64,000 nt of DNA from Clitopilus passeckerianus (GCA_944990035.1 CALYLX010000074.1:124001-188000); one strand, 5' to 3'; counted from the stretch's first letter, positions 24,822 to 37,630 are shown. Notes: a model not told the origin generated them from the letters alone. Numbers and translations are program-made.

Positions 24822-27537
24822 TTAGTGAGAACGAATCCGGAGAGCGAGGTACATCCTGTTACAAGGAGGGTTAACGTGCGATGACTGACCCAACCAATGC
24901 ATGACTTACAAAATACGCCAAACGACAAGCAAAGCAAGAAGGACCCCGATCCATTTGGCGTAGGAGATATGTCCGATTTGCATGTAATCTAAAATTTGCT
25001 GGCCGGTAATTGTGCAGTGTATGGGGTTGTAGAGGGTGAAATTACAGTGGCAAGTATTGCCTGTCTTTGGGCACTGAAAGGTGAGGTCTCTTATATCGGA
25101 CTGGCAGAAGTGAGCTCGGATTGTGATGAGAGGGAAGGTAGACTCACGGTGGTAAGCAACTCAAGAGAGTACTTCATATAGTTGACATAGTGGAAGGTAT
25201 AATACCAGAAGCGAGGTAGCTCCCCAGGACGGATGCTGTCCACGTATTAGTTGCAGTGCTTCGTTTCGGAAGGCACCAGACTTACAGGAATCCACTGATA
25301 CCCATCCAGAGACCATTTAACCTGATATTGAAGATGAGAGATTTGTAAAGCCAGGTAACTCCAGACTCACATGGCTCCCACTGCATAAGCGGCCATAAGG
25401 ACAGGAAATATGGCAGCTACAGCGACCATCTGAGACTCAGCAACAAGTACAGCGAGAAAAGTAAAAGCTAGGAATCGGAAAAAGGCTGATACACCGGATT
25501 GAAGGCCCTATAATGGGGTGATTGTCAATATAGGAGAGATGCTAGTCTCAAGACTGCACCCACCACCAACCAATATAACAGGATGGTATATAGTACTGCG
25601 CAGGCAAACAGGAAGGGTATGTTCACCAGCGTGTTTGAAACGAGGAAGGGCAGCGTCGAGTATAGACCATTTCTCTTCTCTCTGTAGAAGACTGCCCGCT
25701 CCTCCAGGACTATAGGTTGGTCAGATGCTGTTTTCGTAATTATAGCCGTCAACGTACATGCAGCGACGCCTGCAGCGGATACCTGTATTTTGATTAGTCA
25801 TAACCAAACGAAGGAAGTAAGAGAAGCGTACGATAGAGAGAAAGGCGATTGTAACGAAATATACAGCCAACCTGGGTAGGATGGCCGAATCAGCCAGGGA
25901 CAATCGGAAGCATACGGTGCTGAGTTATATCCTAAAGTCAGCTTGAGAGAACGTGTGAAGACGCGCTGCAACCTACCCCGCCAGAAAACCCATGGCTGAT
26001 ATACCAGGGTTCAAGTCAGCAAAATGGATATACCAAAAGGTTGCATTTCATACCTCCGTAAACGACGAGTCGAGTGCCGTAAGCAAGCACATTTCTAGAG
26101 TAGTTCCGGAATGTGCGTTCACTTAGGATGAGAGTTGTCTTGAGGAAGGGCTTACGAGGAGTAGCTTTCTCGCACTCCTGCTTGCCCGATGGTTCATTGG
26201 TTGAGTATGATAGCGACGTTAAGGATTTCTCTGGGTTGACGGAAGAAAGATAAAACTCTCGCATCTCTTCAGGGCGTCCCAGCGCAAAGTTGTCGGACTC
26301 AAAATCATCATTAAGGAAATACATGGCGTATTCAGCTGGAGTGCTCTGCAAAGGGCATGAGCAAACAATGATACTTGAGACTCGGGAAGGGAAAGGAAGG
26401 GCTCACATAACGCGGCACCGGATGGCCCCAACGTTCAAGGAATGGTCCCAAATCGTCCACGGCACCTGCGTAGCATGTCTTGCCATTGGATAGCATCAAC
26501 AGGTTGGTGAAGTATCCGAGGATGGACATGGAAGGTTGATGCATTGATGCTATGACAATGATACCCTCTGCTTGTGCGAAGTTCTTGATAGCGATTACGA
26601 CCTGTTCTGCGGATGTGCTATCCAGCTTAGCGAAGGCATCAGATATAGCAAGTATGGATGAGTGACGGAGTTACGTACGCCGGACGTAATTTCGTCGAGG
26701 AATAAAATTCGCCTGAAGACGTTGAGGAAAAGGGGGTGGTCGTCGATAAGATAGGGGACTCACGGGTACGTGACCATCGCACAAGCTGCTACAGCGCGTC
26801 GCTTTTGTCCTGTGTCAGGTGAGTAGCTGGTACGACCCGTCGAGAAGCTAACTAGGTATACCCGTAGAGATTCCCCGCGACAGAGGTGTACCAACCTGAT
26901 TGTCAATGCATGATTGCAATCCCAAAGCTCTGGTGACGGTTTCGACACGTTGGCCAACTTCCTTGCGTGACATAAACGGATCACTATAACGGGGTGAACC
27001 TCTGAATACCCAAATATCAACACAACGAGAACTTACTGGAGGCGAAGGGTATAAGTGATTGATTCTCGAACGGTCAAAACTCCTAAGAGAGCATCATCTG
27101 ATTCCATAAATGCAGACATCCGATGCATAGCTGCAGCATTGATTGGCTTTCCATTGAGTTGAATCTGAGAGGCTCGTCGGTGAGCGTCATGGGGCAAACC
27201 AATCCCAACACTCACGGATGCTCCAGATCGGGCTGGCTTGCGAAATGTCATTAGTTCCAGTAAGGTCGTTTTACCTGGACACTGAGAATCAGCATCTCAA
27301 AAGATTGAGCGTAAGTTTCGAGAAGAGTGTACCTGCACCGGAGGGACCCTTGAAAGAAGGTATCAGACTCGAAGTACAAGCAACAACGAATCGGACGCAT
27401 ACCATGATTGCGAATAGCTCCCCTGCTTTGACCTGGACTGATATATCGTCGACGAGTTTACGCGACTCGCCACGACCGGTTCTAACCTCGTAGGTTAGGT
27501 TGTCGTAGGTTAGCATTGAGGATGAAGACAAAGCCAT
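24822..27537 (-). CDS. ABCG-family half-transporter, copy 2
   Basis: Starts at ATG 27537 (MALSSSSMLTYDNLTYEVR) and ends ALRIRSH with TAA at 24824-24822. Domain order is nucleotide-binding then membrane. Walker A GPSGAGKTTLLELM is split around a 16-nt exon. The signature is RGISTGQKRRA, with Thr (codon 26863-26865) in place of the first Gly of SGG. Walker B gives RILFLDE, and ASMHQPSMSILGYFTNLLML contains the H-loop. The membrane half matches ABCG1 segment by segment (MGFLAGTVCFRL, LEERAVFYREKRNGLYSTL, then NPIHCTITGQQILDYM near the end). The gene structure is also the same as ABCG1, so the two are recent paralogues. Likely a plasma-membrane lipid or metabolite exporter; the substrate is unknown. 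Confidence 0.9.
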
Positions 27538-28519
27538 CTCAGCTCGGTAAACCCGATGTGGGTGGTATATGCGGAAGAGTAAGGACAGACAAAACACGTC
27601 GAGAGGTTTTATGCCTTTTGACTAGGTCGAAAACCGTGACAGCTCGAATGTCAGGTCAGAGCTTGGTTTAGGCCCTCTTCGGTTCAACATATGTGCTTCC
27701 TAGATTCAATGTCAAATGCTCCTGACATAACGTCCATCGATTCCGAGGAAGCGTGGCAGAGCTCTGGATTCCTGTAGGTGCGCAGCGGTCGTACGAAGGT
27801 CCTACTCTGAAGAACCGCTATACAGACGTTGAAATCTGTTGAACATTCAAATGGCAATTGCAGAGTGGCACAGTTTCCGAAAAGACATGATTAAAGGTTC
27901 TGGGATCACGTGTGTGGCCCAGTCGGTGATGGCAGTGCTGTGGCCCTGCCGATGAAGGCCTCTCATTCCGAGGTAGTTTTCAATAGTGTTCATTATTACT
28001 GACTTAGAACGCCTTGCTTATTTAAAGATTTTCTGAGATCTCTTACGATGTCGACGTGATTTTTCCGATTTTCTAACATTTTTCATGTCAAACTCTGATG
28101 CCCTGCCCCTAGTGAGCGTTTAGTCCTAGTATCCCTAGCACAACCGAATGTTTTCCGCTGTCATGACCTTTCGGCCTGAGGTCCATGACGGCCAGAACGA
28201 ACTCCATCCCAAAGAGGCCATATGTCTTTTTTTTCCCCAAGAGCTCGAATCATGTATCAAACCCCAGGGATGGAAGAGGTCACAGCTACTAGTAATACTA
28301 CCTCTCAAGCAAGAAAATAATACCTTGATGCTGCTTAGGCAACTCAAGCTTCTGTCAAAGCCTCAACGTTGGAGGCTTGGTATTAGGGTAAATCTGGAGG
28401 GTTTGGTGTACGTAATCAGACCCAGCTTTGCTTCTTCCTCTTCCTTCACCTCTCAAGCTATCGCACTGCTTTCCGCCGCTTTCCAGTTTATCGCGCTTGT
28501 TTTCACTCTTGCGTTTCAA
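27538..28519. other. Divergent intergenic region
   Basis: About 980 bases between the ABCG2 start and the LRR-protein start. The last ~100 bases before the LRR gene are CT-rich, as in many fungal 5' leaders. An in-frame ATG at 28148 would extend the LRR protein N-terminally, but the added residues look like translated leader sequence. Confidence 0.45.
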
Positions 28520-30363
28520 ATGCAGGCCGAAGCACCAACGATCGATGACCAAAACCCTCTCTGGTGCCCGACTATCAACGCCGCCGCATACATTAACTCT
28601 GTACGTCGAAGAAACAGATCAAACATTGTAATCCACAGGAAGAATAGAGGCTATCTGAAGTCCTTTCTCTACACTCTCGAAAAAGCACTAGTTCTGGACG
28701 CCGACCATAGCTCTGATGACGATGCAGCATCGAAGAGATTCCTCCTTCCAATTGCCAAAAAGAGGCGTCGTCCTCGGCGAAAGACTCGACCTGGAGGGCT
28801 ACAATCCAGCTCTTCCCCATCGAGCAACGAGGAGCTCGTGAATTTCTCCTGCTTTCTGCCTGTATGGGAGCAAGATGAGGACTCGATATCACCCATGCCT
28901 TCTGGAGAACCTTGGCTTCGTACGATGAGGGGCTCTATGCAGGACTGGTGCTTGCCTCACGGACTTCCGTCGACTCTTGACACCAAGGAAAGGCTTCCCT
29001 CCTCTTTTAGTGATATGGATGGACCCACCGGTCATGAATTATCGCGATTCGTCAACCAAGATACTTCTTTTGACGTTACCCTCCAACATGAAACTCTGTT
29101 CTTCCCGCCTACTGGGATCTTTTCGTCTCCTCGTGCTAAAGATGTCAAAGGTATCATTAAGAAAGACCCAAAAGCGCGTATACAGGAACTTGAAGGTAAG
29201 TTATGAGGTATTATTGTCACTATATGCGCTTAAATCCACCATTTTAGATCAACTCTATGGGCCCGCGATAGGAACCCAGTCACCCCTCGGGATTAAATTC
29301 TTTGTAACGCAGCTTGACTCTCTGCTTCCCGGTGTGCGGCTCAAGGAACGACTGTATGAACTTGGAGAACTCTCCCATGATTCGATCGGGCGCTTTCTTG
29401 CTTGCAATGGTATGGATTCGTGACACTTACCCGGCTATCACCTCATTTTTCAGGCTATCTCAATGCTCGAGTTTTGGGCTTCCTCCGAAGCTCTGAAGTT
29501 GGCAGGCTTTCTATGACCGAGTCTCTCCGTGACGCCAATGGCTTGAACATCTGCAGAAGCGATACAATGGCTGGTAAGCCAACGCACTCTCGTGTTAACA
29601 GCACACATCTGACTTCCGCTTTAGTTTTCAGCAAACCCAATAGCTTTCACCATCTCTCTGAGCTTACTTTAACCGACTGTCGCATCTCTGAATCTGACTT
29701 CATACACATCAATCGTCTTCCTTCCCTTTCGGCTTTACTCTTGAATAATACCGCGATCTCGAATGAAGTGTATGTTGGTTTGATTATATTCTTCACTACA
29801 TGTGATGCTGAATTGCGAACAGTGTTTTCCTCCTGCTACCCTTGAAAGGCACCCTCACCCAGCTTTCAATCGCCTCCAATCCTTCAATTAATGACGACGC
29901 TATTCCTGCTCTGCTCATGCTCTCCAAGCTATCGTATCTGTCTATTCTGGACACTGGTATCTGTATGCCCGGACTCCGCCGACTCGCTCAGATAATTTCT
30001 ATGGAGAGACGTGTTATCGACATTGAAATCCCTTCTGTTTGCGAGAACTACATCTCTGGTATACCGATCTCATTTCCCTTTTACGTTCAGGAAGATTGAC
30101 TTGACCCCTAGAACTCTCCACGAAATACGCTATCGACATTCGCCCACCTCTCATCGCTGAAGCATCCGTCTGTCAGTTCCTCTCTATCGCTGCACTGAAA
30201 AGGAATCTAGAGGCGCATGCGGCTGTTAACAAGGATATCAGCGTTGTTGGGACGAAGGCTGAGTTGATGGAGAGATTGAAGGCGTTGTTGGAGGTTAGAG
30301 CGTTGGATATGCGAGTTCGGGATATGATTTTGGGTCCTGGGGAGGAGGATGAGACGTGGTAGG
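28520..30363 (+). CDS. Leucine-rich-repeat-like protein with C-terminal SAP-like motif
   Basis: Six exons: the first ends at 29195, the second starts at 29248, and the last ends TGG-TAG at 30361-30363. The N-terminal ~220 residues are Ser-rich with a strongly basic patch ([14 protein letters not shown]), suggesting a nuclear location. The middle reads as degenerate leucine-rich repeats: [75 protein letters not shown]. Near the C-terminus, [19 protein letters not shown] followed by [15 protein letters not shown] matches the second half of a SAP DNA-binding motif. Function is not known. I chose ATG 28520 because upstream sequence looks like a pyrimidine-rich leader; ATG 28148 is the in-frame alternative. 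Confidence 0.7.
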
Positions 30364-31291
30364 CGCCTGTCCGAGACGAGAGTAATAGATGGGTAGTGTT
30401 TATGTTTTCCCGATGCCGTCCCAATTCATGCCGGTGCGAGGTGTATTATGACTGAACGCAAAGACAACGGGTTTACCTTCCGCCTTGCTTTATAAACCGC
30501 GCGTTGAAGGTGAAATTTGCTAATAACGTCGCATTGATATGGACATGTTGACGGAATTGCGACTGGAACATAGTATAATGGCCTGAGTAGGCAGGCCTCG
30601 TTTGTTTTTCGCGAAACCGATTTACATAAGCATTTTCTTCTTCCCTTCCACCAATGCGCATCCTGAATCCGAGATATAAGTATACAACTCTCCCACAGAA
30701 ACATTTCTCATACAAAACCCTGGCCACGAATCCAGAAAAGGGATCGCTGCCATGAACAAACCACGGCCGCCGCTTGTCTTGCCCATGTACCTTCCACGAT
30801 CTGATCATCTGGCTCGCCCCCCTCTTTTGTGCCTTCCACGTCCGTTAAGGTTCTGCCTTATATATTTCGGGGTTCTTGTCTGCATCGCCTACAGGAAGTT
30901 TATTCTCGAATGAAGCGCCGCGTCTCCTGTCGAACCATCCTCATAACTTTGATCGTCGCTTCCCGTCCAGTAGCAAGGTTCACATGTTGGCCAAACAAAA
31001 TCACCTAGCTCCTGTCTCGTATCATGAGCTCAACCTCACCCAGCATGTGATCTTAGATTAATTGCTAAAAGGTCGAACTCGAACCTCCCGGGGACATTGG
31101 CCGCTGTCCCGACAGTTACGACATCGCGCCTTGAAGGAACCTTGGAACCCTCCTTTCTATATCGCTTGAGGTACAGTGCGGCGTCTTGTCATTCCTTGCA
31201 TAATCCCAGGCCTTTGGACTATCACGCAGCTTAAATGATGGGGCTATCAAGGAAGATATAAAGATCCCAAAATCCCTCCTAGCGTGCAGGA
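30364..31291. other. Intergenic, no gene seen
   Basis: About 930 bases between two same-strand genes. It has several short open frames without splice support. It should include the promoter of the GMC oxidase. Confidence 0.5.
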
Positions 31292-33486
31292 ATGGACTTG
31301 CCACCTCAACCGCCACTTGTTGTAATTACAGAGGACAGCTTTCTTACCCGCTGTTGGTCTCACGATCGGGTTGGAGAACGTACTTCAAGTCCCAATAACG
31401 GCTTTGGGTATCCCATACCTGGTCCTCAATCACCCACACCCGCTATGGCTACTGGAAAACACTTTTTTGTCACGGCTCCTACTTGGCAAAATATAGTTGG
31501 TCCGTTTTGTTATGATAATGCCGTCTCAGCGCTCACTACTTTTCAGACTTTGGAGAGTTTGATGACATCGTCGTCGGTAGTGGCTTCTGCTCGCTTGCAT
31601 ATATCGACAAGGCCTTGAAGGAGAACCCATGGAGGAAGATACTTGTTCTCGAGCGGGGTGGTTAGTGATCCTACATCGTCTCGTGTATCTTGTTTTTTTA
31701 CATCATTTTCTCTGTCAGGGTTCTGGCTTCCCAGTCATTTTCAAGTGAGGAGATTATGATACCTCTACTCATTCCCTTGATTTATACGCTCTTCAGAACC
31801 TCCCACTTCCCTTCAAACGTGTTCTAGGTGGACCATCGGAAACCTTTCCATGGTCGTTGAGCTCCAAGACATTCGAAAGTGAAATAAAGGTGTGACTGCT
31901 GCTTCTACTTACATTTCCACCCCACTGAAACGAGTGGCAATCAGTACCTGCGTGGGTCATGCCCATTCTTCGGAGGACCCAGCACATTCTGGTCCGCTTG
32001 GTGTCCGCGTGCGATCTACAGGGACTGGAACATGATGCGAGGGTTTCCGGAAAAGATACTGCGTCTTGCCGAACACGAACGCTTCTGGGCGGAAGCAGAG
32101 GAACTTTTGCATGTCACCCCCGCCTCGAGGCTATGTACCCCTATCTTCAAGGGACTGCAAACCTATATCGATAAGAAGCTAGGCGAGGGAATCGAAAACA
32201 TTCGGCACGCCGACTTTGCGTTATTTGCACCGCTTGGAGTGGGAAGAACGATAGCTCTCTCAACTTTGGCGTTCGAAAAGTTCTCCACTCCCGGACCACT
32301 GCTGGAGCTCCAAGAACGCCAGAGCATTTTAGTAAAGCAGCATAAGGGAAGCCCACTGCTGATCGCCACAGACATGATTGTAGAACACTTTGAGCTGGAC
32401 ACAGACTGTGACGGCCCCGATCACCATGCCAAGATTCTTCGTACCTCCCGCGGTGCACTCTGTTTTCCCGGTGGGAAGACAAATATCATCCTAGCAGCTG
32501 GCACCATCCCAAACACTACTCTCCTCATGAATTCAGCCGGGGACGGCATCAAACAGAGCGCAGGATCTCGCCTTAGCGGACATTCCTCTCCCATATTTTC
32601 GCCAGATTCCCATATCCCAGTCAACTTCCCAGAGCCGAACATCTAGAAATTGGGGCAACCTACGTTGCTGGGAGAGACCCGAAAACCGACCACCAGTATC
32701 ACATCCAGATTACAACCATTCATTCTCCCAACCCTGTTGGTGATGCCGTGGACGCGGGACGTTTGTGCCCTGATTATGCAGCTGCCGCAACAGAGGAACA
32801 GTTGAAAGGTTCCGAGGCGTACGTGGTCGTTGGTATGATTCTTCCCATGGCACCACGGCACAGCTGACTCTTCACCTTTTTCTAGTTTGCGCGAGCTTGG
32901 GTGAGCTTTCGGAAACCTATGAACACTCATGGGTCAAGTACAATAAGAAGAACCCTGATGTTACCACGAATGTAAGAGTCCAAATCAACCTCAACGAAGA
33001 TGACAAGAGACTTTGGGAGATCATGGACTCGGCCGCGTACGTGATTTCATCGCTCACCCGTTTTCCGTTATTTACACGCACATAGATTTGACGCTATCCA
33101 AGTTATGGCGGGCGACCAACCTGTGCAATGCTTGAACGAGCGTGCCAAAGCATGGAAGGATGATCGACTACTCGCTGAGGATATACACATTCCTGGAGTC
33201 GTGCACGAAACATCCACACTCTACATGACTGACGACTTTGACGCCGACCCAAAGGCTTCAGTTGATTCCACCTATCGACCCAGAGGTTGCAAGAATGTGT
33301 ATGTCACTGGGGAAGCCCTCTTCCCATCTTCAGGTTCTTGGAATCGTGAGTGGTTTTGCTACCGTCCACTGTAGCGTCAAGTTAAAGGCATGTGTAGCCA
33401 CCCTGACCATGTGTGGCCTCGCTCAGGACCTTGCCAGGCACCTGTCTGGGAACTACGATGACAGTCACCCTGTTTGCAATTCGTAG
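31292..33486 (+). CDS. GMC-type FAD-dependent oxidoreductase, apparent 1-nt frameshift
   Basis: The exon chain from ATG 31292 joins (via AAT-ATA-G / AC-TTT) to FGEFDDIVVGSGFCSLAYI, the Rossmann FAD-binding motif. Then come GFWLPSHFQNLPLPFKRVL, GGPSETFPWSL and FFGGPSTFWSAWCPRAIYRD, and later NIILAAGTIPNTTLLM. The C-terminal part has PGVVHETSTLYMTDDF with the likely active-site His, and VTGEALFPSSGSWNPTLTMC with the second catalytic Asn region. It resembles the pyranose-oxidase-like GMC branch of Agaricomycetes; substrate unknown. At 32581-32590 the frame shifts: RLSGH continues as FLSHIFARFPYPSQLP only if one base is added near 32583. No GT-AG intron explains it. Either a real disabling mutation or a sequence error. 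Confidence 0.75.
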
Positions 33487-33869
33487 ATCATACCTCGATA
33501 TTGGGATGGGGGTGGTGGGGTTGAAGTACTGTAGTCGGGAATGTGATTTGGTATCCCCCCAGCAATTCCGAGTACTGCAAGTCGGAGTAGCCCAGAATAA
33601 AGGAAGAATGAATTTTTTGACCCGGATTATACCAAAAAACGCGCATTATCTGGACCGGGAGAGTTTGGATCTGGACTGTTCAGTGGGCCGATGCGCGTGG
33701 GAAATTAGGCACAATCACTATTCAGAGGAGACATGGTACAGTCTGTCCGCTCTCAAAGAATTACTTACCACAACATTGGTACCCCTGCGCTCTTATTGCA
33801 ACGTTCGCCGGAGCTGAGACTTGAGTGCTAAACAACTACAGATACGGTGTTCACGTTTTATCTACGTAG

Positions 33870-34600
33870 AATTCATTTCATTTCATTTGGTCCCTTGCTG
33901 CAAATCAGAAACGTGCGATAGGCAAGCCAATATCTCTGCTCATTTTCAATCCAGAAACCTCTCGATGAGTTATCGAACATAAAGTGTCTATTTGCTTTTC
34001 CGTACTCGGCGAATAGGACTGGGTGGCCAACAAACTCCGAAGGCCTTCCAGTAAATCTTCAGGCTTGGTGCACGATGCGAACTGTCAATGTGGCAAATCT
34101 GCCACATCAAAGGGTATTCTTTCGTCAAACACTATTGGGCTCTATATGGGTAAGCTCCAGCATATGAAAACGGTTTCGTGGTCGTCGGGTCAAGGCTTGT
34201 GCTCGGACTGCCGGAAGTGGAGGCCAGGAACGAGTTACTGCCGAATCGTCATCTTGCTTCACTCTTTTCCCCACCATTCTGGGAGAGAAGGGTGACTCGG
34301 ATGCGTCCTTCTGCATCCGTGAAACCTGGCAGGTCTAAGACGAACGCTTTCCGCAATTTTTTTTCGGTCATTGAAGGTAGAGTCCCAAGTAGGGTCCTCA
34401 GGATGCCGAACCTGGTCGGACAATCATCAGCTACACCGAATACGTCCCAAATGTGAGGCAAATTTTTCATTGCATTTTCCACCGACCATCTCAATGATCT
34501 CCCCTCAGCCCGTCTGGACTCACATGGCGAGCTGCATGGTCCGACCGCGCTTGTTGTTGTTTGGTCACATTGATTTTTCGGCACATCGCCAAGTTTAGGA
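33870..34600 (-). pseudogene. Possible gene or gene remnant, unknown family
   Basis: Two coding-looking pieces lie on the minus strand. One (34584-34249) contains LPHIWDVFGVADDCPTRFG and KLRKAFVLDLPGFTDAEGR. The other (about 34060-33880) contains GRPSEFVGHPVLFAEYGKAN and GFWIENEQRYWLAYRTFL. An acceptor-like ctgaag precedes the second piece. I could not join them with confidence and do not recognise the family, so this may be a decayed gene or two unrelated open frames. Confidence 0.3.
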
Positions 34601-35144
34601 GCTACCGGATATGGAAGGTATGACGTTTATTAGGCACGGAGATCAATACGGCCGAGACGACAAACGGCAGTGCCACCGTCGACGCAAAATTGAATTTTCG
34701 AGTTGGGCTTCCCATGAAGGACTGCGAGGGTTCTGTTGATAACCCGACACATGGTTGCACACCGAAAACCCTGGTACGCACGGAGTTTCTTGTCAGTTCG
34801 ACGGCGCAGAATTAAGCTCTGAATTGAAACCACACACCTTCGGCAACACGTGTTGCAGCGAGAGTCCTTTCCCATCTTTTTACTCCACATTCGACGCAAC
34901 GGCAGAGAGACGGCATATCTGTTTTCCAAATCCATATCCGTAACTCCGGTTTTCACGACCCAAATGATCTCTGTGGAGCACGGCTCACGGTGCATTTTCA
35001 TCTCGACGGTATAGCCGTTTCTGATGTGCCAAGTTGGACTGGTCAGCCACAGTATAAAATCACTTTGCAAACTTTTCGGCTTCTCAGCGACTCCCTCATC
35101 TGGGACTCCAACATCATTACTTTAATTCTTCCACGGTGAACGAC
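34601..35144. promoter_or_regulatory. Upstream region of the MFS transporter gene
   Basis: About 540 bases ahead of the transporter, with a TATA box at 35053-35058. A 146-codon minus-strand open frame (35070-34630) overlaps it; its Cys/Arg-rich composition is not protein-like enough to call. Confidence 0.4.
35053..35058 (+). promoter_or_regulatory. TATA box (TATAAA)
   Basis: TATAAA sits 87-92 bases before ATG 35145 of the MFS transporter, fitting a core promoter with a leader of about 50-60 bases. The call rests on motif and position. Confidence 0.5.
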
Positions 35145-37630
35145 ATGACTTTGGACGAGAAGAAGGACCTCGAGAAGCAGGACCGTGCTTCGATCGAGGA
35201 TGCCTCCTCCGCATCGGACGAGGACGCTGCTTTCTATGTTAAGGAAGGAGGCATTGACCGTGCTTACAGCTTGAAGTGCGACCTGGGTGTGTCTCCTACT
35301 ATCCCTCATACCATATCTCCCGAGACTGACATGACCCTCTACAGTCAACAAATGTCTGCAAGAGGAGTACGTCTTTGCGTTGTCATTCCCCTATACCTAG
35401 ATTCTGACGGTCATCCTCCAGGATCGGTTTTGGACGTTATCAAATACAGCTCTTCCTCCTCTCTGGTTTAGGATGGATGGCAGACAGTGAGTAGAACCTC
35501 CGTGTACGTTCGGCGGCGCTGGCTCACACGAGCGCAGACATTTGGCTACAGGGTGTTGCTGTCGTGCTTTCCCAGGTGCAGCAAGAATTGAACCCTGTGC
35601 GCGTTGAGTTCGCCACATTGGCCCTCTATGTCGGACTAATCCTCGGCGCTACCACTTGGGGAATCATGGCTGATTTGATTGGACGCAAACTTTCCTTCAA
35701 CGTTCGTCATCTCCTATCTACCCCGCCAACATTGGTCCAACGTGCTAACTTTATTGAATAGATCACTCTCTTCCTCGCTGGTGTATTTGGTATTGCAGCC
35801 GGAGGCGCCCCAAATTTCGTCGCGTTTGCTTCTCTTGTCGCATGTCTTGGCTTCGGTATCGGCGGAAAGTGAGTTATACCACGCGCTGTCATGCCGTCAT
35901 AACCAATTAAGGTTCATTTCTTCAGCCTTCCCGTAGATGGTGTGTATACATCACGTTCGTTTAACTTCGCACTTTTTCACCGTTTCGACAGGTGCCCTCT
36001 TTCTTGAGCACATCCCTCAGTCACATCAGGTTAGTTTTGATCGCACTTATTCGTTGTAATTATTCGTTGTAATGCCGTACTGATTCCACTGTATTGTAGT
36101 GGACGCTCACCCTCCTTTCTGCATGGTGGGCTATTGGCCAGCTGGTTGCTTCAGTCGTAGCCTGGGGCTTCATCGGGAACTTCTCTTGTGATGCTTCCAT
36201 TCCTCAGGGTCAATGTCCCAAGGAAGATAACATGGGGTGGCGATACACTTTGTGGGTTCTTTACCAATCGCGCGTCATTAGTCTTTTACTGAGGGTCGTT
36301 TGCCGAACAGCTATCTCCTGTGAGTATCGTACGACAAGATTTGGGGTTGACGGAAGATTTACCCGAACTTTAGCGGCTCTCTGACGTTCATCACGTTCAT
36401 CCTCCGGTTCGCGGTCTTCGATCTTCAAGAGTCCTCCAAGTATCTCATTGCCAAAGGTCGTGATGAGGAGGCTATCGAGGCGAGTTCCTTGAAATTTTCA
36501 TATCACCCACCAGGCTGACCATATATCTTCAGGTGCTGCGCAGTATCGCAGAGAAGAACGGGAAAACTATCACCTTGACCATCGAGCAGTTCAGAGCTAT
36601 CCCGGGTAACAACGAGACGGCACGCAAGACCAACCTTGAGATCATCAAGTCTTCCATCTCTGGCCTGTCATTGTGCGTCATTTCTCTTACTTCTCAAAGA
36701 TCCGAGTTATTTATATCCTTTTCCTTCCCAGCTCACATATCAAACCTCTCTTCGCGGGAAAGAGGTTGGCTATCAATAGCGCAATTACGATTCTGCTATG
36801 GGGTGTGTTCATGTTCCGAAATTTTTGACGAATCAATTGCTAAGATGATCCTTTGACAGGTCTTATCGGTCTTGCCTATCCTCTATTCAACGCCTTCCTC
36901 CCTCTCTACCTTGCCGAACGTGTTTCTGGAGGCACTGGATTCTCTGAGACCTACCGCAACTACACCATCATCTCGGTGCTCGGTATCCCAGGCTCTCTCA
37001 TCGCATGTGCAGTTGTCGATTGGACGCGACGTGGTCATGCTACCGGTGGCGCGCACACCTTCACATTCGGAGGTCGTAAACTCACGATGGCGATCTCGAC
37101 TGCTTTGACCGGCATCTTCCTCTTCCTGTTCACGACTAGCAAAACTGAGGCAGCTGTACTTGGCTTCTCTTGCGCCTCTGGTCTCACACAAAATGCCGTC
37201 AGTTTTTATCTCTTCATCCGCATATGAAAAATTGTTGCTGATGGGTTGACACAGATGTATGGTGTACTCTACGCATATACCCCAGAAGTATTCCCAGCTC
37301 CTCACCGCGGGACCGGTGATGCCCTTGCAAGCAGCTTTAACCGTATCACTGGTATCCTTGCACCTGTAATCAAGATTGCTACGACTTCGTCTGCTGGCGG
37401 CGCCGCTGCCGCTACAGCGAACGGGTATGTTTATTCTCGCCTATGTTTCGATCTCAGAACTGAGTATCCATGCTTTTTAGACCTATATTTGTTTCAGCGT
37501 CCTTGTTCCTTGTATCTGCTGTGCTCATGCTGCTACTTCCCATTGAGGTATTTTTCGATTGGCTACTTTTCGTTCAACGGGATGCTGATGATTCCCTTTC
37601 CTTCAGACTGCTGGAAGAGCTGCTATGTAA
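35145..37630 (+). CDS. MFS transporter, SV2/SVOP-like fungal family
   Basis: A twelve-helix major facilitator protein over about eleven exons. Start ATG 35145 (MTLDEKKDLEKQDRASIEDA), chosen over an in-frame GTG nine bases upstream. After an acidic N-terminus comes CLQEEIGFGRYQIQLFLLSG and GLGWMADNIWLQGVAVVLSQ, typical of this group. The first A-like loop is GIMADLIGRKLSFN, and helix 5 starts CLGFGIGGNLPVDGALFLEH. The second half has GLIGLAYPLFNAFLPLYLAE and YGVLYAYTPEVFPAPHRGTG, another family motif. It ends TAGRAAM at TAA 37628-37630. These carriers sit in the plasma or organelle membrane and carry sugars, organic ions or drugs; this one's substrate is not predictable. Confidence 0.85.

Noticed and set aside
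34630..35070. 146-codon minus-strand frame with many Cys and Arg
   Set aside because: It overlaps the promoter and TATA box of the MFS gene, has no splice partners and resembles no family.
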